Source: Bacteroidales bacterium (GTDB lineage: Bacteria > Bacteroidota > Bacteroidia > Bacteroidales > WCHB1-69). From it: a stretch of 43,460 nucleotides of DNA. Below, one piece after another: positions 1-8,372 of the stretch; the first letter of the stretch is position 1; each line of letters begins with the position of its first letter. A program made the position numbers and the translations under genes. The notes beneath the pieces are model-generated. The model was not told where the DNA came from, ran no database searches, and saw nothing but the letters and a program-made list of their open reading frames with translations. The stretch is taken from assembly GCA_017615595.1 (NCBI GenBank), contig JAFZZT010000029.1:1-43460 (forward strand), written 5' to 3'.

Positions 1-1392
1 CTCGATGGCGTTGTTGAGAACAGTCTTGGCGCGCTCACGGCAGATGCCGCCTTCGCGGAATTCCATCTCCTCACCGATGCTGCGCATGTCGTTGAAGATG
101 TAGCGGGCGTTCTCGATGGAGAGGTAACGGTCGCTCATGAACGGCGTGTGGATGGCCTCGGTGGGCATACCCAGCAGCTGGATGCCTTGGTGCGTCCAGA
201 TGCCGATCATGTTAAAGAGGGCGTCTTGGATATGGCCGCGGAAGATGTTGCCGGTCATGAACTTGGTGGGCGGCATGTACTTCAGCGTAGCCTTGGGGAA
301 GATCTCGCGGGTCATCTGGGCCTGTGCCAGCTCCAGCAGGAAGCCGTTTTCCAGCATCGGGTCCATCTCGAAGGCGTGTCCGAGACCCATCTGCTCCTCC
401 GGCAGGGCTGCCATCAAAGCCAGCTGCTCGTTGATGAGGTCGGAGGCGAGCACCGTGTGGGCAGCCTCGACCGCATCGGCAGTGGTCAGGTAGTTGTCCT
501 CGCCCGTGTTGATGATGACGCCGGCATAGCCGTTGATGATACGGGAGAAGTACTGGTCGATGAGGGTACGCTGCGGATTGATGTCGCGGAACAAGATGCC
601 GTAGAGAGCATCGTTCAGCATCACATCGAGACGCTCGAGGGCGCCCATAGCGGCGATCTCCGGCATACAGAGTCCGGAGCAGTAGTTACAGAGACGGATG
701 TAGCGACCCACCTCTTCGCCCACCTCATCGAGGGCCTTACGCATGATGCGGAAGTTCTCCTGGGTGGCGAAAGTGCCGCCGAAACCTTCGGTCGTGGCGC
801 CGTAGGGCACATAGTCGAGCAGACTCTGGCCCGTGGTACGGATCACCGCGATGATGTCGGCACCCTGACGCGCGCCGGCCTGTGCCTGGACCACATCCTC
901 ATAGATGTTGCCGGTGGCCACGATGATGTAGAGATAGGGCTTCGGGCCCTCGCCGATGGTGCTGAGGTACTCATTACGCTTGGCCACATTGCCCTTGATA
1001 CGGGTCAGGCAGGCCTCGATGAAGGGTTGCACCGCCTTCTGGATGTCCGCCAGCGGATGCAGCGGCAACGTGGTGATGTCCAACGTGCCAGCAGCGATCT
1101 TCTCCGCGATGGCCTGCGGCTCCTCACCAGTCTCCAAGATGGCATTGCCTAAGAAGTAGAGCACGCCCTGACTGAGCACACCCTTCTCCAAGAGGGAGTC
1201 CACCACCCTGTTGGGCAGCGGCACCTCGTTCTCATCAATACCATCAATGCCCATCAGACGGCACAGGGTACGTTCCACCGTGACGGTTGTGTAGGAATCC
1301 ACAAACTGTTGGATCTGGTCCGCAATGTTCTTTGCCAACCGTTTGGCTTCATCCACTTGATCAAAATTTAATCCTAATTTACTCTTTCTCAT
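1..1392 (-). CDS. kamD: Lysine 5,6-aminomutase alpha subunit (partial, 3' end off window)
   Basis: The alpha subunit of the adenosylcobalamin- and PLP-dependent D-lysine/beta-lysine 5,6-aminomutase shifts an amino group to C5 in lysine fermentation to acetate and butyrate. Translating the minus strand from the ATG at 1392 gives an open frame with no stop to base 1 (464 residues). It begins MRKSKLGLNFDQVDEAKRL and contains long family-typical stretches such as DYVPYGATTEGFGGTFATQ, CNYCSGLCMPEIAAMGALER and LKYMPPTKFMTGNIFRGH. Known KamD proteins are about 510-520 residues, so roughly 50 C-terminal residues and the partner kamE probably lie beyond the left edge. The gene begins 17 nt after the stop of a glycosyltransferase gene and no own -7 box is visible, so it may be read from the promoter at 2194-2202. 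Identity is firm; operon membership is inference. Confidence 0.93.
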   Translation of the reverse strand, partial: MRKSKLGLNFDQVDEAKRLAKNIADQIQQFVDSYTTVTVERTLCRLMGIDGIDENEVPLPNRVVDSLLEKGVLSQGVLYFLGNAILETGEEPQAIAEKIAAGTLDITTLPLHPLADIQKAVQPFIEACLTRIKGNVAKRNEYLSTIGEGPKPYLYIIVATGNIYEDVVQAQAGARQGADIIAVIRTTGQSLLDYVPYGATTEGFGGTFATQENFRIMRKALDEVGEEVGRYIRLCNYCSGLCMPEIAAMGALERLDVMLNDALYGILFRDINPQRTLIDQYFSRIINGYAGVIINTGEDNYLTTADAVEAAHTVLASDLINEQLALMAALPEEQMGLGHAFEMDPMLENGFLLELAQAQMTREIFPKATLKYMPPTKFMTGNIFRGHIQDALFNMIGIWTHQGIQLLGMPTEAIHTPFMSDRYLSIENARYIFNDMRSIGEEMEFREGGICRERAKTVLNNAIE

Positions 1393-1409
1393 ATTGTTAA
1401 ATTGATTCT

Positions 1410-2156
1410 TTATTGTTTCTCAAATATCTTGAAATGGGCCAGATGCCATTTCTGCAAACGATACTGCATGGCGGTCCAAAGCACGCCAAAGCCATACTTC
1501 ATACTCCTTCTGAAGTTGATGGAAGATGCCTCCGGGAAGTATTTGGTCGGACAGGTGATCTCGGCGATCTCAGTGCCAGTGAAAAAAATCTGCGCCAGCA
1601 TCTGATTGTCGAAGACAAAGTCGTCGGAATTGGCCATATAGTTGATCTTCCGCAGCACATCGGCGGAGAAAGCCCGGTAGCCCGTATGGTATTCCGACAG
1701 CTTCTGGCTCATGATCAGGTTCTGCACGAAGGTGAGACAGCGGTTGAAGAAGTACTTGTAGCGCGGCATCCCTCCTTTGAGAGCCCCTTTGCCCAGGATA
1801 CGGGAACCGAGCACGACTGGATAGACCTCGTTCACGATGAGGTAGGCCATCGACTCGATGAGCTTGGGGGTGTATTGATAGTCGGGGTGCAGCATAATGA
1901 CCACATCGGCATCCAGCGCTAACGCTTGATTATAGCAGCTCTTCTGATTGGCACCGTACCCTTTGTTCTCAGAATGATGTATGATATGGCGAATGCCCAA
2001 CTCCCGAGCCACTTCCAAAGTGTCGTCCGAGGAGTGGTCGTCCACCAGAATGACCTCGTCCACAATATGCAACGGTATCTCTTCGTAGGTCTTACGAAGC
2101 GTCAGCGCCGCGTTATAGGCGGGAAGAACGACACATATTTTCCGATCTTTAAGCAT
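1410..2156 (-). CDS. Family 2 glycosyltransferase (DPM1-like)
   Basis: A 248-residue GT-A fold glycosyltransferase without obvious membrane segments. The N-terminus ICVVLPAYNAALTLRKTYEEI is the GT2 nucleotide-binding start. DDHSSDDT (about residues 39-46) supplies the first Asp motif and MLHPDYQY (about 93-100) fits the metal/sugar site. STHTGYR-type text appears as EYHTGYRAFS (about 158-167), as in dolichyl- or polyprenyl-phosphate mannosyltransferase-like enzymes. The likely reaction is transfer of a sugar from a nucleotide sugar to a lipid phosphate or glycan; the substrate cannot be read from sequence. It is preceded by a good -7 element and followed 17 nt later by kamD, with which it shares no obvious function. 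Confidence 0.85.
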   Translation of the reverse strand: MLKDRKICVVLPAYNAALTLRKTYEEIPLHIVDEVILVDDHSSDDTLEVARELGIRHIIHHSENKGYGANQKSCYNQALALDADVVIMLHPDYQYTPKLIESMAYLIVNEVYPVVLGSRILGKGALKGGMPRYKYFFNRCLTFVQNLIMSQKLSEYHTGYRAFSADVLRKINYMANSDDFVFDNQMLAQIFFTGTEIAEITCPTKYFPEASSINFRRSMKYGFGVLWTAMQYRLQKWHLAHFKIFEKQ

Positions 2157-2544
2157 AACTTATTAGAAGGAATAAAGCGCTAAATCACAGCCTGCAAAAA
2201 TAATAAAAAAAAACGCTTCGCTTAAAAAAATAACTTTTTTTTATGGGCGATACAATAAAACAGACAATTCATCGTTTCGTTCATGGAAAAATTTTTTATG
2301 TCAAGAACTAGAATACATACCAATAGCAGTCATATCTATCTGATAGCCAGTACGCTATTGATTCTTCTTGCATCATTTTTCCTATATAGCAAAGACTTCA
2401 AATCTTTGATATTTTTCCAGGATGAGACGATTGTCTCCGCTGACAATTGCTCTTTTCCGACTGACCAAGATGATATGTATGGTATGGACTTCGGTTCATG
2501 CCATCTTTTTTATACTATTTTGACCCTAGAACACTCCTTGTATC
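2157..2544 (+). other. 388-nt intergenic region with a doubtful 111-codon ORF
   Basis: Apart from the minus-strand promoter at 2194-2202 this stretch is AT-rich, with A/T homopolymers near 2200-2245. A plus-strand reading frame from 2283 to 2618 would encode 111 residues with one hydrophobic segment (IYLIASTLLILLASFFLYS). It runs 74 nt into the Na/Pi symporter gene in another frame, has no -7 box before it and resembles nothing I recognise. It could be a small membrane protein, but chance is more likely. No clear TAnnTTTG element for the downstream gene was found either. Confidence 0.4.
2194..2202 (-). promoter_or_regulatory. Bacteroidetes -7 promoter element before glycosyltransferase/kamD
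   Basis: Minus-strand TATTTTTGC, an exact match to TAnnTTTGC, lies 37 nt upstream of the glycosyltransferase ATG at 2156. Confidence 0.7.
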
Positions 2545-4224
2545 ATGAACATTATCAGCATTCTAACAGCAATCTTGATGCTCACAGCCGGCATTGGTGT
2601 CTTCTTAGTAGCATGTAAGGCCCTAAGTACCAACCTAGAGAATGCGAGCAGCCAGAAGTTGAAGGATCTTTTTGCCAAGACAGGAAAAAACAAATGGATA
2701 GGTGTAGGCATTGGCACCTTGGGCACGGCAGCCATACAGAGTTCCGGTGCCATCACGGTGATGGTGATCGGTTTTGTCAATGTGGGAATCATGTCCCTGG
2801 CACAAGCGGCGACCATCATTTACGGTGCCAACATCGGCACCACGATTACCGCACAGATTGTGGCTTTGGGTATGTTCGGCGGGAACGGCATCTCCGCCTC
2901 CATCATCTTCTCAGCCTTTGCGGGCATAGGAGTGTTCATCAGCATGGGAGCCCGCCATGAACGTTGGAAACTGATAGGCGGCATCTTGACTGGCTTCGGC
3001 TTACTATTTGTGGGTCTGCATATTATGTCCAATGCCATGGAGGATTTTGCATCCTTGGATTCTGTCAAAGACTTTCTCGCCAGCATCTCCAATCCGATAT
3101 TATTAGTGTTGATAGGCACTTTGCTGACAGCCCTCATCCAATCATCCTCCGTCCTCACCTCCATCGCCATCACGATGGTCTTCAGTGGACTTATCACCCT
3201 GGATCAAGGTATCTACATGACCATGGGTTCCAACATCGGTTCTTGTGTGGTGGCACTCCTCGCCGGTATGAGTAGCGGCACCAACGCCAAGCGCACCGCC
3301 CTCATCCACCTCTTATTCAATGTGATGGGTGTTGCATTGTTCCTCTTCATTGCTTTGATGCTGCACATTTTCTCGGGTGGACATTCCAGTTTCGGCACCG
3401 TCACCGACCACCTGTTCCCTTACGCCGCGCAGATGCAGCTGGCACTCTTCCACACCATCTTCAACGTCTGCACCACCCTGGTGGCACTCCCCATGACCAA
3501 CCTGTTGGTGAACACCGTCACGCGCATGATCCCCGAGGTCCCCTCGAAACAACAAGCCAGCCAGCCGCATCTGTACTACTTGGACGAGACCATGTTGCGC
3601 ACCCCTGTGGTTGCCGTGCGACAAGTCAAGGCTGAAATTGAGAACATGGCGGAATTGGCCATGGCGAATTTCAGAAGATCCATCCACATCGTCACCACCT
3701 TGGAATTTGACGACATGGATAATTTCAGGGCTACCGAAGACGAGCTCAACTTCCTGAACAGCGAGGTAACCCGCTATGTGGCAAAGCTTTCCAGCAAGCC
3801 GTTGAACAAGACGGACAACAAGTATCTGAACACGGCCATCAAGAGCGTGAGCGACATGGAACGTATCGGCGACTATGCCGAGAACATTGTGGAGTACGCC
3901 GTTAGTCTGAAAGCCCAGCACAGCACCTTCTCAGCACCCGCCATCATGGAAATCAAGGAGATGAAACAGCTGATTGAGAATCTCTACGGCCACATCCGGA
4001 AAGCATATAGCGAGATCAGCATCGCTGAACTGGAGAACGCCAACAATGTAGAGGAAGAGATCGACCGCTTCACGGAAACGATGGAAGCCCGTCATATAGA
4101 GCGACTGGTCTCCGGAGAATGTACGGCACAGGTGGGTGCCGAATACATCTCGCTGGCACAGAATGCCGAGCGTATCGCCGACCACTTGATCAACTTAGGC
4201 AAGAGTATCCGAAAGTTTGCGTAG
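2545..4224 (+). CDS. Na+/phosphate symporter with C-terminal PhoU-like domain
   Basis: An inner-membrane sodium-dependent phosphate cotransporter of the NptA/PF02690 family (559 residues, usual length for the bacterial PhoU-fused form). The two inverted Na/Pi repeats each carry the hallmark QSS: AAIQSSGAITVMVIGF (about residues 69-84) and ALIQSSSVLTSIAI (about 196-209), each followed by a GxNIG segment (YGANIGTT, MGSNIGSC). After residue about 345 the protein becomes soluble and helical with PhoU-like text (SVSDMERIGDYAENIVEYA and AQNAERIADHLINLGKS), which in relatives regulates transport. The ATG at 2545 is the first possible start after an in-frame TAG at 2527. The gene stands alone between divergent and convergent neighbours. 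Confidence 0.92.
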   Translation: MNIISILTAILMLTAGIGVFLVACKALSTNLENASSQKLKDLFAKTGKNKWIGVGIGTLGTAAIQSSGAITVMVIGFVNVGIMSLAQAATIIYGANIGTTITAQIVALGMFGGNGISASIIFSAFAGIGVFISMGARHERWKLIGGILTGFGLLFVGLHIMSNAMEDFASLDSVKDFLASISNPILLVLIGTLLTALIQSSSVLTSIAITMVFSGLITLDQGIYMTMGSNIGSCVVALLAGMSSGTNAKRTALIHLLFNVMGVALFLFIALMLHIFSGGHSSFGTVTDHLFPYAAQMQLALFHTIFNVCTTLVALPMTNLLVNTVTRMIPEVPSKQQASQPHLYYLDETMLRTPVVAVRQVKAEIENMAELAMANFRRSIHIVTTLEFDDMDNFRATEDELNFLNSEVTRYVAKLSSKPLNKTDNKYLNTAIKSVSDMERIGDYAENIVEYAVSLKAQHSTFSAPAIMEIKEMKQLIENLYGHIRKAYSEISIAELENANNVEEEIDRFTETMEARHIERLVSGECTAQVGAEYISLAQNAERIADHLINLGKSIRKFA

Positions 4225-4259
4225 CCGCAAACAGTGATTAGATCTGTTGCACGAAAGAA

Positions 4260-5654
4260 TTACGACCTTTTCAATTGTTCCACATATTCGTCAATGCGTT
4301 GCATCTCTGCGGGGATGTCGATGCTTTGCGGGCAGTGCGACACACACTGTCTGCAACCGATGCAATGGCTGGCCTGACGCAACTTGGGCACGCTTCGGTC
4401 ATAGCCAATCAGGAAAGTCCGTCTCGCCTTCTTGTAGGTAGCGGTAGGATGATCTGGATTGGGGACATTGCCTTCTGAGACGCACTTGTTGTAATGGGCG
4501 AAGATGGTCGGGATGTCGAGGCCGTACGGACAGGGCATACAATAGCAGCAAGTGGTGCAAGGGATATGCTTCAGGTTGTAGATCTCATCAGCCACCTGCA
4601 TCAGGAATTCATTCTCCTCTTCCGTGATAGGCCGTAGCGGAGAATAGGTGACCACATTCTGGACGAGATGCTCCATATAGGTCATGCCGCTCAGGACTGT
4701 CAATACGCCTTTGGGGGTGCCGGCGAAGCGGAAAGCCCAGCGGGCGGGAGGAGTCTCGGGCTCGCGCTCTTGCATACGCTTGACGATGAAGTCGGGCAAA
4801 TCAGCCAAGCGCCCGCCCAGTAACGGCTCCATGATGACCGAGGGGATGCCGCGCTTGTTCAGCTCGACATAGAGGTATTCCGCGTCTGTGTTGCGCGTGT
4901 TGATCTCGTCTGCATGATGCCAATCGAGATAGTTCAGCTCTATCTGGACAAAATCCCAATGGTAGCGGCCCTCATCATGCCAACGCAGCAGGGTGTCAAA
5001 GACGGTGACATCGCCATGATAGGAGAATCCGAGATTGCGGATCCTACCCTTCTTTTTCTGCTCCACCAGCCAGTCGAGGATGCCGTTGTCCATATAGCGT
5101 TTGTTAAAGACCTCCATGCCATCCAGCTCATCTGTCGTCATGCCGATACTATGCAGCAGCAGGTAATCGACATAGTTGGTCTTCAGTTCTTTCAGCGAGT
5201 TCTCGAACATCTCCATAGAGGCCTGGCGCGTCCAGGAGGCGGGACTGAAGTTGGAGAGCTTGGTGGCGAGATAATATTTGTCGCGGGGGTGGCGCGACAG
5301 GGCAATGCCCGTGCTGCGTTCAGACTTCCCCTGACAATAGGCGGGAGATGTGTCGAAGTAGTTGACGCCGCGCTCGATAGCAAAGTCGATCTGCTGGTTG
5401 ACCAGTTCCTGGTTGATGGGCGAGTCCGGGTGCTCGCGCATGGTGCCACCCGCCTCCACGGGCAGGCGCATCATGCCATAGCCCAGCAGGGAGACCCTGT
5501 CGCCAGTGTTGGGGTTGGTCCGGTAGGTCATGGATCCTTGGCCGTCCAAGGCCGTGACGCCGGGATCGGGTGTTTCGGGTTTGCGGCAGGCGGCCAGCAG
5601 GGAGGCTGCCACGGCGGCGCCGCCCAGATGTTTGATAAATTCTCTTCTATCCAT
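4260..5654 (-). CDS. Tat-signal lipoprotein: aldo/keto reductase with C-terminal ferredoxin domain
   Basis: A 464-residue protein predicted to be exported folded. The N-terminus MDRREFIKHLGGAAVAASLL has a twin-arginine motif (R3-R4, RREFIK) followed by a lipobox LAAC with Cys23, so it is probably a Tat-exported lipoprotein. An aldo/keto reductase barrel follows: GYGMMRLP, FDTSPAYCQGKSE with the candidate catalytic Tyr, ATKLS with the Lys, and YLLLHSIG with the His. The C-terminus has two cysteine clusters, CTTCCYCMPCPYGLDIP and CIGCRQCVSHCPQSIDIP, for [4Fe-4S] clusters. It is the last gene of the tat operon, 21 nt after the polyferredoxin, which may pass it electrons. The substrate is unknown. 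Confidence 0.88.
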   Translation of the reverse strand: MDRREFIKHLGGAAVAASLLAACRKPETPDPGVTALDGQGSMTYRTNPNTGDRVSLLGYGMMRLPVEAGGTMREHPDSPINQELVNQQIDFAIERGVNYFDTSPAYCQGKSERSTGIALSRHPRDKYYLATKLSNFSPASWTRQASMEMFENSLKELKTNYVDYLLLHSIGMTTDELDGMEVFNKRYMDNGILDWLVEQKKKGRIRNLGFSYHGDVTVFDTLLRWHDEGRYHWDFVQIELNYLDWHHADEINTRNTDAEYLYVELNKRGIPSVIMEPLLGGRLADLPDFIVKRMQEREPETPPARWAFRFAGTPKGVLTVLSGMTYMEHLVQNVVTYSPLRPITEEENEFLMQVADEIYNLKHIPCTTCCYCMPCPYGLDIPTIFAHYNKCVSEGNVPNPDHPTATYKKARRTFLIGYDRSVPKLRQASHCIGCRQCVSHCPQSIDIPAEMQRIDEYVEQLKRS

Positions 5655-5675
5655 AGTTTTGATGGGGTCTAAAGG

Positions 5676-7145
5676 TTACTGTAAATGATGCATGACGTTG
5701 CCTTCCACATAGATGGCGCTGAACGGGCGCGCGGGGCACAGGTGCTCGCAGGCGCCGCACCCGATGCACTTCTGCGTGTCGATGGAGGGTACCTTGACAC
5801 CCTCGCTGTCAACCATCTGAATGGCACCGGTGGGACAATGCCGTGCGCAGTTGCCACAGCTGACACCGTCCGTCAACGGGAGGCAGTTATCTTTCAGCCA
5901 TACCGCATAGCCGGCGTGCACTTCGGTCTTCTCTTCCGGCGTGATGCGGCGGATGGCACCCGTAGGACACACCTGGCTGCAGCGCGTGCATTCCGGACGG
6001 CAATAGCCACGCTCGAACGACATCTCCGGCTGCATGAAGGTCATCAGACTCTTGGAGGGGCGCAACACATTATTCGGACAGGCCGACACGCACAACTGGC
6101 AAGCTGTGCAGTGATGCCGCATGTTCTGTGCCGAGATGGAACCGGGAGGCGTGATGGGCGTCTTGCGCTCAGGCACCACCTTATCCTCAATCACGGCGAG
6201 ACCGCCATCCACTTTGATCTTGGGTTGGGCAGTCGCCACCGCGGCCGTCATGAGCCCAGCGCCAATCAAGAAGGAACGGCGACCCTCGTCCACCGGCTCC
6301 TCCTTTGGCTCCGGAGCCACCGCAGGCTTAGGCATACGGCCATAATGCAACGCATCAAAGCTGCACTTCTCCAGACAGTCGCCACAGACCACACAACGCG
6401 AGTAGTCCACCTTCATGTTCTTGAAATCGATGGCTGATGCCTTGCAGTTCTTCTCGCAAAGACCGCATTGCTTGCATTTGTCGGCATCGAAATGCACCTT
6501 CAGGAAGGAGAAACGGGCGAAGAAGCTGAGGAACGTGCCCACCGGACAGATAGTGTTGCAATAGGTTCTGCCGTGGCGCCACGCCAGCACGGCCAGGGCC
6601 AGCAAGGTGACGATAGCCACCACGAAGGTCGTCACACTTCGCATCCAGATCTCCGCCTCCGAGAAATGATAGAGGTCGTGACTGGCCTCGTAATGCGCCA
6701 ACCCATTGATGAGCATGTCATAAAGCGGCTTGAAGAGGCTATTGACGATTCTCCCGTAGGCGCTGTAGGGTGCCAAGAGGGTTGTCACGGGTGTCACGCC
6801 GATGATAAGCAGCACCACAAAGACGCCCAGCACGATATAGCGCAGCCATTTCTTCTCCGGAGAATAGGAAAAACGATTCTTCTTGAACCTGCCGTGAAGC
6901 CATGAAAAGCAGTCCTGCATGATACCCAGCGGACAGATGACGCTGCAATAGAGTCGTCCGAACAGCAGTGTCAGCAGCAAGAGCAGCAGCACGACTATGA
7001 CATTGAAAGAGAGCACGGCCGGCAAGAACTGAATCTTGGCCACGAAGCCGAACCAAAGGTTGATGCGCCAGCACACACCCAGGAAGAGCAGCGTGACCAG
7101 CACCAGCATCACTATGGCCATTATGGTTCTGATTTTTTTCAACAT
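5676..7145 (-). CDS. Membrane polyferredoxin, NapH-like half fused to a NapG-like half
   Basis: A 489-residue Fe-S membrane protein. Residues 1-270 resemble NapH/RdxA-type proteins: a TM segment near residue 10-25, a second at 45-62, YCSVICPLGIMQDCF (66-80), further TMs at 103-120 and 170-188, YCNTICPVGT (195-204), and two ferredoxin clusters at 224-234 and 251-261. Residues 289-310 read RRSFLIGAGLMTAAVATAQP, a twin-arginine motif and hydrophobic stretch like a Tat signal. After it come four more CxxCxxCxxxCP-type clusters, as in NapG-like periplasmic ferredoxins. The second half is therefore probably outside the membrane. It lies in the tat operon, 22 nt after tatC. Inferred role: carrying quinol or cytosolic electrons to the exported aldo/keto reductase. 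Confidence 0.85.
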   Translation of the reverse strand: MLKKIRTIMAIVMLVLVTLLFLGVCWRINLWFGFVAKIQFLPAVLSFNVIVVLLLLLLTLLFGRLYCSVICPLGIMQDCFSWLHGRFKKNRFSYSPEKKWLRYIVLGVFVVLLIIGVTPVTTLLAPYSAYGRIVNSLFKPLYDMLINGLAHYEASHDLYHFSEAEIWMRSVTTFVVAIVTLLALAVLAWRHGRTYCNTICPVGTFLSFFARFSFLKVHFDADKCKQCGLCEKNCKASAIDFKNMKVDYSRCVVCGDCLEKCSFDALHYGRMPKPAVAPEPKEEPVDEGRRSFLIGAGLMTAAVATAQPKIKVDGGLAVIEDKVVPERKTPITPPGSISAQNMRHHCTACQLCVSACPNNVLRPSKSLMTFMQPEMSFERGYCRPECTRCSQVCPTGAIRRITPEEKTEVHAGYAVWLKDNCLPLTDGVSCGNCARHCPTGAIQMVDSEGVKVPSIDTQKCIGCGACEHLCPARPFSAIYVEGNVMHHLQ

Positions 7146-7167
7146 ATTGATAAAGTTATGGTTATTG

Positions 7168-7968
7168 TTATTCGTTAAGATATTTCCGTTCCTGTCGCTT
7201 CACGATCCAGACGCTCAGTTCGTAGAGAAGCCAGATGGGCACAGAGACGAGCATCAGGGTGAAGGCGTCTCCTGTCGGGGTGATCACTGCCGCCAGGATC
7301 ACGATGATGATGATGGCATGACGACGATAGCGCCGAAGCATATCTGCCGTGATGACTCCCATGCGAGCCAGGAAATAGGCCAAGATGGGTATCTCGAACA
7401 GCAGTCCCATGATCAAGCTCATCGACAAGATAGCCCCGATATAGGATGGCAGTGAGATCTGGTTGACCACCCCCTCGTAAACCTGGTAGCTGCCGAGAAA
7501 ACGGAAGGTGAAAGGGAAGATGATGAAGTAGTTGAGCAGAATGCCACAGAGAAAAAGCAGGATGGCACTCACCAGCACAGAGCCCAGATAGCGACGTTCG
7601 CGAGCATACAGCGCAGGCAACACAAAGCCATAGAGCTTATACACGATATAGGGTGACGCCAGCACCAGTCCTCCCCAGAAGGCCGCCTGCATGTGCACGA
7701 TGAACTGCGCCGCCAGCTCCACATTGATGAACGACACATTCATAGCATCCGGGCAGAGCGATGGCCACCGCAACCATTCTGACAAACGACATATCAAGCG
7801 GTATGAAATGAAATCTGAGGATGAAGGGGCAAAGAGAACGGTGAAGAGATACTTTTTCAGGGAAAAGAGCACGACAAAACAGACCGCCCACACTATCAAT
7901 GACCGGATGAGGACTGAGCGAAGCTCGTCAAGGTGGTCCCAGAAGGAAGGCGACGAGTCAGCGGCCAT
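7168..7968 (-). CDS. tatC: Sec-independent protein translocase subunit TatC
   Basis: The 266-residue polytopic receptor of the twin-arginine translocase, which binds Tat signal peptides in the inner membrane. The N-terminal FWDHLDELRSVLIRS matches the conserved F-x-HL-x-ELR cytoplasmic motif. Conserved FEIPILAYFLARMGVI and ITPTGDAFTLMLVSVPIWLLYELS follow. Six hydrophobic segments can be drawn. The ATG at 7968 immediately follows the tatA stop (7971-7969), implying coupled translation. Both downstream genes carry twin-arginine motifs. Confidence 0.96.
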   Translation of the reverse strand: MAADSSPSFWDHLDELRSVLIRSLIVWAVCFVVLFSLKKYLFTVLFAPSSSDFISYRLICRLSEWLRWPSLCPDAMNVSFINVELAAQFIVHMQAAFWGGLVLASPYIVYKLYGFVLPALYARERRYLGSVLVSAILLFLCGILLNYFIIFPFTFRFLGSYQVYEGVVNQISLPSYIGAILSMSLIMGLLFEIPILAYFLARMGVITADMLRRYRRHAIIIIVILAAVITPTGDAFTLMLVSVPIWLLYELSVWIVKRQERKYLNE

Positions 7969-8193
7969 TTATTCGGGATTGTCGGTGGGCTTGGACATCT
8001 CGTCCTGCTTTGCGGACGTTTCTTTCACATCATCCGCTGTCTTCTCCACCTCATTCATCCCCTCTTTAAAACTGCGGACTCCCTTGCCGAGGCCTTTCAT
8101 CAATTCAGGGATCTTCTTGCCGCCAAAAAGCAGCAGCACCAGAAGAACAATCACAATGATTTCCGTTGTCCCAATTCGTAATAGTGTCATCAT
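7969..8193 (-). CDS. tatA: Twin-arginine translocase pore subunit TatA/E
   Basis: A 74-residue TatA-type protein: a short N-terminal TM helix ([22 protein letters not shown]) with the FGGKKIPEL hinge, the amphipathic helix [15 protein letters not shown], then a charged tail. Translation could start at Met1 or Met2. No separate tatB is visible, so this is a minimal TatAC system in which TatA is probably bifunctional. It is first in the operon, about 50 nt downstream of a -7 element, with a strong hairpin in the leader. Confidence 0.95.
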   Translation of the reverse strand: MMTLLRIGTTEIIVIVLLVLLLFGGKKIPELMKGLGKGVRSFKEGMNEVEKTADDVKETSAKQDEMSKPTDNPE

Positions 8194-8225
8194 ATTGTAC
8201 GATTTTTTAGATTAATGCCATACCC

Positions 8226-8245
8226 TCTCGTTGCCCGCAACGAGA
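8226..8245 (-). promoter_or_regulatory. 5'-terminal hairpin in the tat operon leader
   Basis: TCTCGTTG (8226-8233) and CAACGAGA (8238-8245) form an 8-bp perfect stem with a 4-nt loop. From the -7 box at 8250-8258, transcription should start at about 8243-8246, so the hairpin would sit at the extreme 5' end of the mRNA. A stabilising role is inference. Confidence 0.55.
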
Positions 8246-8249
8246 AAAG

Positions 8250-8258
8250 GCAAAAATA
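8250..8258 (-). promoter_or_regulatory. -7 promoter element of the tat operon
   Basis: Minus-strand TATTTTTGC, 56 nt upstream of the tatA start. Confidence 0.7.
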
Positions 8259-8372
8259 AAAAAAATCATGTTTGTATTAACTGAAAACTAAAAATAATTG
8301 AATAGCGACAGAAGTGTAAGCCATTAGTGCTGGCTTGGTCTAATCTTACTACATGAACTATGGTAGCCTACA

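Noticed and set aside
148-1152. 334-codon plus-strand open frame at the left edge
   Set aside because: Antisense shadow of kamD, whose minus-strand translation matches the family throughout.
2283-2618. 111-codon ORF with one hydrophobic segment
   Set aside because: It overlaps the Na/Pi symporter gene by 74 nt, lacks a promoter and has no recognisable family; kept only as a doubtful note in the intergenic entry.
4225-4259. Terminator between the Na/Pi symporter and the aldo/keto reductase genes
   Set aside because: Only a weak AACAG/CTGTT stem and no T run.
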